From: Candidula unifasciata
Lineage: Eukaryota > Mollusca > Gastropoda > Stylommatophora > Geomitridae
Reading direction: 5' to 3'
Length of the DNA stretch: 64,000 nt
Assembly: GCA_905116865.2 (NCBI GenBank)
Contig: CAJHNH020000713.1
Span: 253,501 to 317,500 of the forward strand
Position 1 is the first letter of the stretch. The number at the start of each line of letters is the position of its first letter. The notes beneath the pieces were generated by a model. The model was not told where the DNA came from, made no database searches, and worked only from the letters and a program-made list of their open reading frames with translations. Positions 45,492 to 55,639 of the stretch are shown one piece after another. Both the position numbers and the translations under genes were made by a program.

Positions 45492-45764
45492 GTGTGTACG
45501 TGTTTGTATATGTGTGTGTGTGTGCAAAAGGGGGAGGGCAAGGTTATAACTTTTTATAACTACTCCTTACATATTTAATTAAATTCTCATTCGGTGAGTT
45601 AATCACGTGCCGCCTCCATTCTGTATCGCTGTGGTTGTGCATTCTCTCCAACAGTTGTTCATTCCTTTCTTGATATCTTCCCACATGCATTGCTGGCTAC
45701 CTTTTAGCGCTTGCCCTTAACTCCGACTAAAAATTATAGTTTTTGTAAGAGTAGTGACTTTAAT

Positions 45765-45945
45765 TTGCAGGTCGACCCAGCGTAAAATGGGTACCAGGAT
45801 GTATGTCCTGGAGAAATAAAGACGGCCGGCGTAATGCTGACCACATTACCCACCTTGTGCCGACTGGTCTTTAAAAAATATGGGTGCCCTTCCCATATGC
45901 CCGATGCGCCTAAAGGCGTGAAAAGGAATCTTTACTTTTGGTGAC
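45765..45945 (+). mobile_element. SINE family C, 5'-truncated copy
   Basis: GCAGGTCGACCCAGCGTAAA, ATGGGTACCAGGATG, AAAGACGGCCGGCGTAAT, GCTGACCACATTACCCACC and TATGCCCGATGCGCCTAAAG. Closer to the 7.79 kb subfamily (CGTAAAATG, GGCGTAATG). Confidence 0.8.
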
Positions 45946-45954
45946 TTTAATGGA

Positions 45955-46205
45955 CATCTGTAACAGCAAGCCGCATACCTCTGGTGTGAAGGTTTTACGT
46001 TCAAATCCGAATCCAGTTGATTTGTTTAAATGACGTTGGCTCCTAGGTCGACCCAGCCTAAAATGGATACCAGGTACAGTCCTGAGAAGTAAAAGCGGCC
46101 AGTGTGCTGTTCATCCAAATGATTATTGGTGAATAAAACATAGATCTAGCAATACATGCCCCATGCGCCTAAACCCTGGAAAAGGGGTTCCTTATTTTCA
46201 CTTTA
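45955..46205 (+). mobile_element. SINE family C, copy with diverged head
   Basis: Head with B-box-like TTACGTTCAAATCCG, then CCTAGGTCGACCCAGCCTAA, GGATACCAGGTACAGTCC and GAAGTAAAAGCGGCCAGTGT, ending CCTGGAAAAGGGGTTCC. Confidence 0.75.
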
Positions 46206-46239
46206 CTGGACAGGGAAATCCCCAAAATGAATTTCATTG

Positions 46240-46370
46240 CATTTCCTCTTGGCGAATTGGACCAGCCGTTCGCCTTGCCCCCTGAAGGCCGTCGGTTCGT
46301 TTCACGGTGACGCTGTTCAGTTTAGGAGTGCAATTTTTACGGATATTCATGGCGATCTTCGCCAAAGCTA
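46240..46370 (+). mobile_element. Family H repeat, copy 2
   Basis: TTGGCGAATTGGACCAGCCG, CCGTCGGTTCGTTTCACGG, TGACGCTGTTCAGTTTAGGA and GCGATCTTCGCC align with the 44.54 kb copy. Confidence 0.5.
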
Positions 46371-46377
46371 CGGAGGC

Positions 46378-46402
46378 AAACACACACACAGACACACACA
46401 CA

Positions 46403-46443
<41 letters not shown>
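46378..46443. repeat. (CA)n microsatellite
   Basis: Interrupted CA repeat with GACA steps. Confidence 0.95.
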
Positions 46444-46446
<3 letters not shown>

Positions 46447-46675
46447 TACACACATATGAAAAGAATGGCGGTTAATTGTCTTTGTGGTTTCACAATTCTA
46501 ATGAAATTGTAAGTTGTAATGAAGAGGATGTTTAAAATATTCAACCAGCACGCAACAAAACAAAACCTTTTGTGACAGCAAACTTCCACAGGGCCATGAA
46601 AGTGTGGAAACATCAGCAGCAGACTATGGTCATCTGGACTTTTACAGTTCAGGTTTATGTCGTGTCTAGCGAGCA

Positions 46676-46750
<75 letters not shown>
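46676..46750. repeat. (TCTG)n microsatellite
   Basis: About 18 near-perfect TCTG tetramers. Confidence 0.95.
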
Positions 46751-46804
46751 ATCTATGTAAAGAGGCGTTAACCTTGTTTACACCGGCAATAATACTATTA
46801 CTAC

Positions 46805-46965
46805 TACTACCCAGCCTTAAGTAGGTACCAGGTGCAGTCCTAGGAAGTAAAGGCGGCAGGCGATATGCTGACCACATCACCCACCAAGTGCTGAATTGGT
46901 CTGTAGAAAATAGGTCTAGCCCTAAATGCCCAGTACGTCTGAAGGCGTGGAAAAGGGTCTTTTCT
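46805..46965 (+). mobile_element. SINE family C, 5'-truncated copy
   Basis: ACCCAGCCTTAAGTAGGTAC, CAGGTGCAGTCCTAGGAAGT and TAGGTCTAGCCCTAAATGCC, running to the AAAAGGGTCTTTT end and straight into the trinucleotide array. Confidence 0.8.
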
Positions 46966-46969
46966 TTTA

Positions 46970-49053
46970 CGACGAATACAACAACGACGACGACGACTAC
47001 AACGACGACTACAACGACGACGACTACAACTACTACAACGACTACAACGACGACTACAACGACGACTACAACGACTACAACTACAACGACGACTACAACG
47101 ACGACGACTACAACGACGACTACAACGACGACTACAACGACTACAACTACAAGACGACGACTACAACGACGACGACGACGACGACTACAACGACGACTAC
47201 AACGACTACAACGACTACAACGACTACAACGACAACGACGACGACTACAACAACGACTACAACGACTACAACGACTACAACGACTACGACGACTACAACG
47301 ACTACAACGACGACTACAACGACTACAACAACGACTACAACGACGACGACTACAACTACAACAACGACTACAACGACGACTACAACGACGACTACAACGA
47401 CTAAAACTACAACGACGACTACAACGACGACGACTACAACGACGACTACAACGACTACAATTACAAGACCACGACTACAACGACGACGACTACAACGACG
47501 ACGACGACGACGACGACGACTACAACGACGACTACAACGACTACAACGACTACAACGACAACGACGACGACGACGACGACTACAACGACGACTACAACGA
47601 CTACAACGACTACGACGACTACAACGACTACAACGACGACTACAACGACTACAACGACGACTACAACGACTACGACGACTACAACGACTACAACGACTAC
47701 AACGACGACTACGTCTACAACGACTACAAAGACTACAACGACTACAACGACTACAACGACGACGACGACTACAACGACTACAACGACTACGACGACTACG
47801 ACGACTACAACGACTACAACGACGACTACGTCTACAACGACTACAACGACTACAACGACTACGACGACTACAACGACTACAACGACTACAACGACGACTA
47901 CGTCTACAACGACTACAACGACGACTACGACGACTACGACGATGACTACGACGACTACAACGACGACGACTACAACGATGACTACAACGACTACGACGAC
48001 TACAACGACTACGACGATTACTACGACGACTACAACGACGATGACGACGACTACAACGACGACTGCAACGACACGACTACAACGACGACTACAACGACGA
48101 CTACAACGACGACTACAACGACTAAAACTACAACGACGACTACAACGACGACGACTACAACGACGACTACAACGACTACAATTACAAGACCACGACTACA
48201 ACGACGACGACTACAACGACGACGACGACGACGACGACGCCGACGACGACTACAACGACGACTACAACGACTACAACGACTACAACGACTACAACGACGA
48301 CGACGACGACGACGACGACTACAACGACGACTACAACGACTACAACGACTACGACGACTACAACGACTACAACGACGACTACAACGACTACAACGACGAC
48401 TACAACGACTACGACGACTACAACGACTACAACGACTACAACGACGACTACGTCTACAACGACTACAACGACTACAAAGACTACAACGACTACAACGACT
48501 ACAACGACGACGACGACTACAACGACTACAACGACTACGACGACTACGACGACTACAACGACTACAACGACGACTACGTCTACAACGACTACAACGACTA
48601 CAACGACTACGACGACTACAACGACTACAACGACTACAACGACGACTACGTCTACAACGACTACAACGACGACTACGACGACTACGACGATGACTACGAC
48701 GACTACAACGACGACGACTACAACGATGACTACAACGACTACGACGACTACAACGACTACGACGATTACTACGACGACTACAACGACGATGACGACGACT
48801 ACAACGACGACTGCAACGACACGACTACAACGACGACTACAACGACGACGACATCAACGACGACTACAACGACTACGACGACTACAACGACGACGACGAC
48901 TACGACGACGACGACAACGAGGACTACGACGACGACGACTACAACGACACGACTACAACGACGAGTACAACGACGACGACTTCAACGACGACTACAACGA
49001 CTACGACGACTACAACAACGAAGACGACGACTACAACGACGACGATGACGACG

Positions 49054-49080
<27 letters not shown>
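46970..49080. repeat. ACG/ACT/ACA trinucleotide satellite with a ~0.73-kb internal duplication
   Basis: About 2.1 kb of GAC/TAC/AAC triplets, mostly as ACTACAACG and ACGACG blocks. Rare landmarks (GACTAAAACTACAACG, GACTACGTCTAC, GACTGCAACGACACG) recur in order with an offset of 721-748 bp, so a ~0.7-kb block is present twice. The frames stay open for up to 601 codons (Thr-n, Asp-Tyr-Asn-n, Leu-Gln-Arg-n) because no triplet used is a stop; not genes. Confidence 0.97.
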
Positions 49081-49085
<5 letters not shown>

Positions 49086-49262
49086 TACTACTACTACCAC
49101 CACTACTGCTGCTAATACCACCACTACTACTACTGCCGCTACTGCCGCTACTACTACCACTACTACCACTACTACTACTACTGCCGCTACTACTACCACT
49201 ACAACTACTACTACTACCATTACTACTAATACTGCCGCTACTACTACTACTAGTACTACTAC

Positions 49263-49335
<73 letters not shown>

Positions 49336-49385
49336 CATTATTATTACTATTATCATCATTATAATTATTACTATTATTATTATGT
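49060..49385. repeat. (TAC)n grading into (TAT)n
   Basis: Continues the satellite with CTA/CCA/GCC triplets to 49,260, then about 25 ATT units and TAT/CAT mixtures. Confidence 0.95.
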
Positions 49386-49389
49386 GCTG

Positions 49390-49995
49390 AAGAGTAAATA
49401 AATTATATATTTTTTTTTTTTGCGATAATATTTGAAGAGAAAAAAAAATTATTTTAGAAAGTAAAAGTCTATGAAATAGTTAAGGGACCACTTAGCCTCT
49501 TGAGAACTTTCTTGTGTTGGGGCTAATGGGAGTGATTTCTTTTTGTGTGTGTGTGTGGGGGGGGGAGGGATGATTGGGGGGTGGGGGGGGCGGCTTAAGT
49601 GCCTGAGCTCCCAAGTGTCGGTCCCCTTACCCACACCAACTTGCCTACGCCGCTGGGTTTTAAGCTAGAGCATAAGACAGTGACCTGTGCGACAAGTGAG
49701 TGACGCGGAGGGCAAAGTTTAGGATAATACTAAGGCCTGCTTTAATTAAGATGGCGAGGAGAAGTTTGTGAACGTCACATGCTTGTCCTGTGTATGCTGA
49801 ATCCAGGCTAATATTAAATTTACCTTGGACCTAGGCAAATAACGTTCTTTAAATTTACACGGGGACACTAAAAGGTAACTGTGGCAAGGCAGGGACTAGC
49901 TAGTTGTTTCGCCTGCAGACTAGTTCAGCTGCAGCTTGACAAGAGGGAACCCCGGGTTCGAATCTTCAGAGAGGTGATATCAAAAGCAACATCTT
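49390..49995. other. No recognisable gene
   Basis: Contains G-rich tracts near 49,555-49,590. Nothing else recognised. Confidence 0.4.
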
Positions 49996-49999
49996 AACC

Positions 50000-50265
50000 T
50001 GCGCAGTTCGTGATGTCTATTAGCTAGACGCTCGCCTGCGGATCCAAAGGTAGTGGGTTCGTGTCCTGATGGAGCCAGGTGTTTTTCGAAAATGAATTGA
50101 CTCCCGGGTAGACCCAGCCTTGAGTGGGCACCAGCTGCAGTCCTGGAAAGTAAAGGCGGCCGGCGAATGCTGACCACATCACCCTTCAAGTACCGATTGG
50201 TCTATAAAATATAAGTCTAGCCCTATATGCCCAATACGCCCGAAGGCCTGAACAAGGGTTATTTT
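50000..50265 (+). mobile_element. SINE family C, full-looking copy
   Basis: Head ATTAGCTAGACGCTCGCCTG with B-box-like GTAGTGGGTTCGTGTCC, then CGGGTAGACCCAGCCTTGAG, GGGCACCAGCTGCAGTCC and TATAAGTCTAGCCCTATATG. Confidence 0.82.
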
Positions 50266-50392
50266 TACTAGCCACACTGATCTAAATTGTTACGCACAAG
50301 CGTTATTGATGTTTTGTATCTTGAAGGCAACATGCATGTCTTGCAAGAATGTCCTTTGCACAGCTCGTTAAGAAGAGAATACTGGCCCAGTG

Positions 50393-50650
50393 TGGAGTCA
50401 CTGTGGCGGAGCGGCTAGACGCCCGCGTGCGGATCGTAAAGTCGTGGGCTCGCTCTCTGGTGGGGCAGGACTTTTTCAAAAATGACCTTGACTCCCAGGT
50501 CGACCTAACCTTGAGTGGGTACCGGGTGCAGACTCGGGAAGTAAAGGCGGTCGGCAAGATACTGACTACATCACCCATCTTGTGCCAATTGGTCTATAAA
50601 AAATATAGGTCTAGCCCTTAAGGCGTGGAAAAGGGACTTTTACTTTTTGT
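50393..50650 (+). mobile_element. SINE family C, full-looking copy
   Basis: Head GTGGCGGAGCGGCTAGACGC (A-box-like) with GTCGTGGGCTCGCTCTC. Body has CCCAGGTCGACCTAACC, GAGTGGGTACCGGGTGCAGA and ATATAGGTCTAGCCC, ending AGGCGTGGAAAAGGGA. Confidence 0.85.
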
Positions 50651-50654
50651 TTTT

Positions 50655-51600
50655 TTACTTTTTACTGGCCCAGTGAGTCAACATCGTACTTAAAAATTAT
50701 AGAACTAAAAGGGAATTTCTGAGGGTGAAAACAAACACATAAGACAACCTAAAAATCTAAAGCTGTAGTTAATGTGTCGAGAATCAAACCTGTTACCTCC
50801 AGAAAGACGATCGGTAAATCACATCAACAAGACCGTCAAATCGCTTGACCCCATAGAACTGACGAGCTTTGTTCACTCACTGACCGGTTGTAACCAAGTG
50901 AACAAACACATGCGCTCGCCACAACTACCTTGTTTCTTGACTGTGCACCTGTGGACTTGGTACACAAACTGCGGGAAAAGTTCCTCTTGACTGTCCTAGC
51001 CCTCAGAATCCACAGTAAACTACAAGTTGTTTGATACTGCAGAAAAACAATCCGCCTAGTTTAACACGAGAACACATCTAACAGTGTATAAACATAAAAG
51101 AAGCAAAGAAAATAAAAATAAAGGAGGGTGGGAAAATGAGATAGAACATGTGCATTATATGCATGTAAATTTGTCTGAGCGTCTATCTGGCCACCCATCC
51201 ACACTTAGTTCGGTTAGTTCGCTGGTCCACCTTTCTGTATGTATATCCACCTCACACCACACCACCCCAAACCTTCCGCCTCCCCTCCACAAAATATGGC
51301 AGCGTCAGGGCGCTTCTTCTTCTTCTTCTTCTTCTCTTCCACCTTTTACCTCACCGAAGTGTCGGGGGAGTCGGGGCGCTAATGGAGAAAAGGGGATGGA
51401 ATTATTCTTTCTCTCGGCAATAATAATTTATTTTTTTAGGCCGTCGTAAAAAAAAATTACAGTGCACTGTTTCGTTTTGGCAATGTACCAGTACAGCCAT
51501 TTCAGACTGTATGCCGCCATGTCCTGGGAAGTGATGTCAGGCGGTCACGCCGATTGTTTTCTTATTTAGCTGATGAAAACTTATTTAGCCCAACCATTTC
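50655..51600. other. No recognisable gene
   Basis: Short (CTT)n near 51,317-51,335. The plus-strand open stretch 51,084-51,449 has no motif. I see no gene. Confidence 0.4.
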
Positions 51601-51796
51601 AATTTGGCAGTCGCCGTGGCGGAGCGGCTAGACGCACGCCGCGGATCGGAAGGTCGTGGGTTCGCTTCCTGGTGGAGACGGACTTTTTCATACCCAGCCT
51701 TTAGTGGGTACCGAGTACAGTCCCAGGAAGTAAAGGCGGCCGGCGTGATGTTGACCACATCACTTTACTTGTGCCGATGGGTCTATAAAATATAGG

Positions 51797-52351
51797 TGTA
51801 ATGATGTTATAAATAGGGATAATGTCAGGGGATGATTGGCATAACTGGGGAAGTCCCTGAGAGCATGGGTTTCACGGAGATATGGTGAAACGACAGGAAA
51901 GAGTGAGTCACGTGTGAATGAGGAGATCTGGGGGATTGAGAATCAGGCGGTCATTCGGTGACTGGGCCCCATAGAGAAAGGATGGAAAATGAAGCTGTGA
52001 AGATGAATGGAGAATGACTAGAGCATGTGGATCTGAATCGGCGAGGAATGAATGATCGAGAAGGCCAGCTGTGATGGTACCCTGTTTGGATTGTCAAAGC
52101 CAGCTGTGAATATGTCAACGTCTATTGTCCGAATGCTGTAAGTGGATTCACCTGTGATTTGTGTATTGAGCTAACGTGTAAATAAACTCGTGAAATGTGC
52201 CGCTGATGTTAACCGTTGTTAGACGTTGTGTGACCGTGAAGAGGATCATGTCTGCTTTGATTGAGTTGTGAACCTCTAGACATCAGAGCCAGTGTTAACT
52301 CTGCACCACAGATAGCCAGTGTGGAGGAGACACAAAAGGGCAGTCATTACA
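51797..52351 (+). repeat. Left LTR, sense orientation
   Basis: TG...CA ends with 8-bp inverted termini (TGTAATGA / TCATTACA). TATAAATA lies near the left end at about 51,808. AATAAA near 52,179 could serve as polyadenylation signal. It is followed by one T and then TGGGAACCCGTCC, which resembles a tRNA-Pro primer site with two mismatches over its first 13 nt and none of the match beyond. Confidence 0.85.
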
Positions 52352-52439
52352 TTGGGAACCCGTCCTAAGTGCGAATACATTGTAAGTTATAAGTATGAGT
52401 TACAGTGCAGGCTTGTTCTAACTACGGCAGATGAAAATA

Positions 52440-52650
52440 CTAGGAAAAATTTTTACCAGGAACAGAAAAAGGATTTAACTCTAACACAATGCTTTGAAGC
52501 AACAAAACGAGGACCGAGAAAAACAAAAAATGCAGAATGGAAGTTCAAAGTAGACAAGGGAATTTTATCGAGAATTTATTCCAAAAAAAGGACGCATCAC
52601 AAAACAAACAGTACTACCACTGAAATTCCGAGAAAAAGCTATATCATTGG
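52440..52650 (+). pseudogene. pol fragment from around the integrase N-terminus
   Basis: The open frame from 52,319 encodes EQKKDLTLTQCFEATKRG, then WKFKVDKGILSRIYSKK. This resembles the linker before the integrase zinc finger of Gypsy-type elements, with the GILxR motif. At the 7-A tract near 52,582-52,588 a frame change is needed; the other frame continues as RITKQTVLPLKFREKAISLA up to the tRNA junction at about 52,650. Only this piece of pol survives. Family placement (Metaviridae-like) is inference. Confidence 0.65.
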
Positions 52651-52714
52651 CTAGGGGTATGATTCTCGCTTGGGGTGTGAGAGGTCCCGGGTTCAGATCC
52701 CGGACGAGCTCCCA
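52651..52714 (+). pseudogene. tRNA-Pro-derived segment including CCA
   Basis: CTAGGGGTATGATTCTCGC matches tRNA-Pro from the D loop on. Anticodon stem CTCGC/GTGAG with loop TTGGGGT gives anticodon GGG (AGG is usual in animals). T arm CCGGG-TTCAGAT-CCCGG is intact at 52,687-52,703, followed by ACGAGCT, a discriminator C and CCA at 52,712-52,714. The 5' acceptor strand and start of the D arm are missing, replaced by pol sequence. Then one A and the inverted LTR. CCA is not encoded in eukaryotic tRNA genes, so a mature tRNA was probably the template. Confidence 0.88.
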
Positions 52715-52715
52715 A

Positions 52716-53269
52716 TGTAATGACTGCCTTTTTGTGTCTCCTCCACACTGGCTATTTGTGGTGCAGAGTTAACACTGGCTCTGATGTCTAGAGGTTCACA
52801 ACTCAATCAAAGCAGACATGATCCTCTTCACGGTCACACAACGTCTAACAACGGTTAACACCAGCGGCACATTTCACGAGTTTTTTTACACGTTAGCTCA
52901 AAACACAAATCACAGGTGAATCCACTTACAGCATTCGGACAATAGACGTTGACATATTCACAGCTGGCTTTGACAATCAAACAGGGTACCATCACAGCTG
53001 GCCTTCTCGATCATTCATTCCTCGCCGATTCAGATCCACATGCTCTAGTCATTCTCCATTCATCTTCACAGCTTCATTTTCCATCCTTTCTCTCTGGGGC
53101 CCAGTCACCGAATGACCGCCTGATTCTCAATCCCCCAGATCTCCTCATTCACACGTGACTCACTCTTTCCTGTCGTTTCACCATATCTCCGTGAAACCCA
53201 TGCTCTCAGGGACTTCCCCAGTTATGCCAATCATCCCCTGACATTATCCCTATTTATAACATCATTACA
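52716..53269 (-). repeat. Right LTR, antisense orientation
   Basis: Reverse complement of the left LTR. Differences I can see include a 1-bp indel near 52,979, AAATAAAC versus AAAAAAAC (AATAAA lost here) and several single substitutions. On its own strand it is followed by T and TGGGAGCTCGTCCGGGAT, the form of primer-binding site used by tRNA-Pro-primed retroelements. Confidence 0.88.
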
Positions 53270-53431
53270 ATAGTTCTAGCCCTATATGCCCCATACGCCT
53301 GAAGGGATGGAAAAGGGTCCTTCACTTTACTTTATTTAACTTTGTTACTAATGGTTTTCACGTGAATCGCAGATTTATTGCTCGTATGTGTGTTTGTGTG
53401 TGCCTGTGTGTGTTTGTGTGTACCCGTTGGC

Positions 53432-53572
53432 CTTGATTCTTTGATAAATACCATAAATCTGGGAAATATGTGGCTTTTCTGCCTACCCCCGGGCGTGAAC
53501 TGGGACCGCAAGGAGTTTGTCACCTAGTTGCCGCGCAGCGTGTTTAACAAACTAAGCTAGCGAGCCGGCCTT
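53432..53572 (-). mobile_element. SINE family B, copy 4
   Basis: Minus strand: GGCTCGCTAGCTTAGTTTGT, a head with GGTGACAAACTCCTTGCGGT, and B-box-like CCCAGTTCACGCCCGG, then GTAGGCAGAAAAGCC. Confidence 0.8.
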
Positions 53573-53589
53573 TTGTGCGTTTAAATTTA

Positions 53590-53720
53590 TCATACATTGG
53601 TCATCCCCGTATGGGTTCCGGTGCCCTTTTGTGGGGAACACAAGAATAGACCCACTGCCTCCTGTCGTAAGAGTCTAGTAATTTGGTGAAGGAGCGAGGG
53701 GTGTTGCTTCGAAGTTGGAG
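53590..53720 (+). mobile_element. Family G 5' segment
   Basis: CCGTATGGGTTCCGGTGCCC, GGGGAACACAAGAATAGACC and GTCGTAAGAGTCTAGTAA match the start of the 15.3 and 29.2 kb copies. Confidence 0.5.
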
Positions 53721-53739
53721 TGCATTGGCCTACCTACCT

Positions 53740-53740
53740 A

Positions 53741-53822
<82 letters not shown>
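53740..53822. repeat. (TC)n microsatellite
   Basis: About 40 TC units, followed after a gap by (TTA)n at 53,870-53,935. Confidence 0.95.
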
Positions 53823-53826
<4 letters not shown>

Positions 53827-54184
53827 CCACCTGACCTGATGTTGAAAGTAAAGATAAATATTCTATTCCTATTAATATTATTATTATTATTATTAATGTT
53901 ATAATTGTTATCACTATTATTATTACTATTATTTAAAAAAAAACTATTATGCAAGAATGATCACGAATGATAAAAATGATTGAAGGTAATGATGATGACG
54001 ATTTTTTAAAAATTCTCCTTCATGTGGTACAATCTAAACATTTTAAACCAAGTGACTCAAGGGGCCACTATTGGGATGTCAGTCCAGTCAGGGAAACCCC
54101 CCAGATAAGACCGTGTAACATTACAATTGTTGTGTGGCATTTCAGGACGACGAGATAACTTTCTATCCTATGCTTGGATTGCTA

Positions 54185-54320
54185 TTGACGACAATCAATG
54201 GTGGTAGTGATGACGACAATCAATGGTGGTAATGATGACGACAATCAATGGTGGTAATGATGACGACAATCAATGGTGGTAATGATGACGACAATCAATG
54301 GTGGTAGTGATGTCGACAAT
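54185..54320. repeat. Minisatellite, 25-bp unit, 5 units
   Basis: Unit GACGACAATCAATGGTGGTA plus ATGAT; nearly identical units. Confidence 0.9.
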
Positions 54321-54324
54321 GACG

Positions 54325-54610
54325 ATAATAATGATGACTCTTCCAGTTCAAATTTGAAGATAGACACTTCAATGTTTTTAGTTGTGGCACAATTTTGCTT
54401 CTGACAGACGATGGCCATTGCAGACTGAAAGGATATAGTTTTGTCGCCCAGCTACTGGGCTGAGTGCATAGCGTGAAACTGTGAGCTACAGATATTTTTC
54501 AGAATGTATTTTTATACATGGTGCTGTGAACTGATTCAGGAAATAGCAAGTGGCCTGTTTCCACAGAACTGATGGTGCCTTGTGTGGTTAAAATTAATTG
54601 CCTGTGCAAC
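54325..54610. other. No recognisable gene
   Basis: Unique-looking sequence with stops in all frames. Confidence 0.4.
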
Positions 54611-54614
54611 TACT

Positions 54615-54735
54615 TATCCGGCGTGATGCTGACCACATCACCCATCTTGTGCTATTGATCTATAAAATATAGGTCTAGCCCTATATGCCCACACGCCTAA
54701 AGGCGTTGAACAGGGTCCTTTACTTTTTTTTTCCA
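54615..54735 (+). mobile_element. SINE family C 3' fragment
   Basis: CCGGCGTGATGCTGACCACA, TCACCCATCTTGTGC, AATATAGGTCTAGCCCTATA and GCCTAAAGGCGTTGAACAGG. Confidence 0.8.
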
Positions 54736-54989
54736 ACTACTAATCTGTTTGTAACGGATGCTTACGTCGATTATGAACTGAATTTGCAATGTTAGACTGT
54801 TTCTGCTGGCACTTCTGATGGCTGTCTTAAGCAATTAATGCGTATTTATGCTCATAAACGAACGAACGAACACACTTTTTTTTGAAGGGTTAAGAATTGG
54901 GCACGCAGGCCCGTCTAACATTTGGCCCTTCTGGTCTCCCACCTTTCAGACATCATTTCTTTTATACATCAAGTAATAGTACACATTAT

Positions 54990-55180
54990 TCCTTCGAAGT
55001 CAGAGCGCATCTGCCTGAGAGACAGGGAACCAAAAGTCTGCACACAAATATGTCAGATCTGTCAAACGGATGCACACGCAAAACTTAGGTTCTGGAACAG
55101 GACTGCAGTACAAAAGTGGACGAACAACCAGAACTTTCCACCAGAGCTTACAGCTGGTAAACGCAAAGAAGAATAAGTAC
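54990..55180 (+). mobile_element. Family G upstream segment
   Basis: GAGCGCATCTGCCTGAGAGA, GGGAACCAAAAGTCTGCACA and GTGGACGAACAACCAGAACT. The frame encodes RICLRDREPKVCTQICQICQ with Cys pairs, then WNRTAVQKWTNNQNF. Similar peptides can be read from the other copies. Confidence 0.55.
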
Positions 55181-55184
55181 TCAT

Positions 55185-55635
55185 TATCAACAGCATCAAT
55201 ATTTCCAATACATGCCCTGGAATGTGCAACAAATATTTTGATGTGTTTATATAGGGACTAGTGGTTTTTTGTTTTGTTTTGAAAGGTAGTTCCAGTATTG
55301 AGCTGCCAATATGCTGCATATGAGGAGGCTGCAATCCGGATCAATTTTTCCACAAGGGACAGTGATGGACATTCTGTGTGTTCTTCATTGGCACAGATAC
55401 GGAGAAATTATGGGATGAGCCGCTTGTTATGAAGCCTAAACTAAGATGACCTGAATGGTGATACTAGCTGAGTGTAATTGATCATTGGTAATGACAATTA
55501 GTATTATAATTGAACGTTGATGGTGAGGACTGTTTATTCAATGATGATGATAAGCAAAACCGTGCCGTCCTATAATAAAGAGAGATGTCGCCGCATCAGG
55601 CGGCACCGTAGGGGGGGATGGGGGCGGTAAAATCA
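55185..55635. other. No recognisable gene
   Basis: Nothing recognised beyond short ATG/ATC trinucleotide runs. Confidence 0.4.
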
Positions 55636-55639
55636 TTGT

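Larger units (their letters stand above)
51797..53269 (+). mobile_element. LTR-retrotransposon derivative with inverted LTRs
   Basis: Two near-identical repeats of about 555 bp face each other: plus at 51,797-52,351 and minus at 52,716-53,269. Each begins TGTAATGATG and ends TCATTACA in its own orientation, the TG...CA ends of an LTR. Between them are a left primer-binding-like TGGGAACCCGTCC, a pol fragment and 64 nt of tRNA-Pro with CCA. I count about eight differences between the arms by eye (roughly 98-99 percent identity). The outside flanks ATAGG/ATAGT suggest a 5-bp duplication, as for Metaviridae-type integrases. No gag, protease, RT or complete integrase remains. Confidence 0.88.
51605..53335 (+). 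mobile_element. SINE family C copy split by the inverted-LTR element
   Basis: Left part 51,605-51,796 has GTCGCCGTGGCGGAGCGGCT, GAAGGTCGTGGGTTCGC and GTCTATAAAATATAGG. Right part 53,275-53,335 has TCTAGCCCTATATGCCCC and AAGGGATGGAAAAGGGTCC. In intact copies TATAGG and TCTAGCCC are adjacent. The extra ATAGT at 53,270-53,274 beside ATAGG at 51,792-51,796 is the presumed target duplication. Confidence 0.9.

Noticed and set aside
46888..49401. Thr-, Asp/Tyr/Asn- and Leu/Gln/Arg-repeat frames up to 601 codons
   Set aside because: Trinucleotide satellite with no stop triplets; no start context or domain.
52316..52654. A 111-codon gene starting in the left LTR
   Set aside because: It runs from LTR sequence into a pol fragment and tRNA; the pol frame shifts at a 7-A tract. 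It is part of a defective retroelement.
52651..52714. Functional tRNA-Pro gene
   Set aside because: Acceptor 5' strand and part of the D arm are missing, and CCA is encoded, so it is a copied RNA, not a gene.
55560..55625. GCCGCATCAGGCGGC hairpin as a terminator
   Set aside because: Rho-independent terminators do not apply in this eukaryotic context, and no gene points at it.
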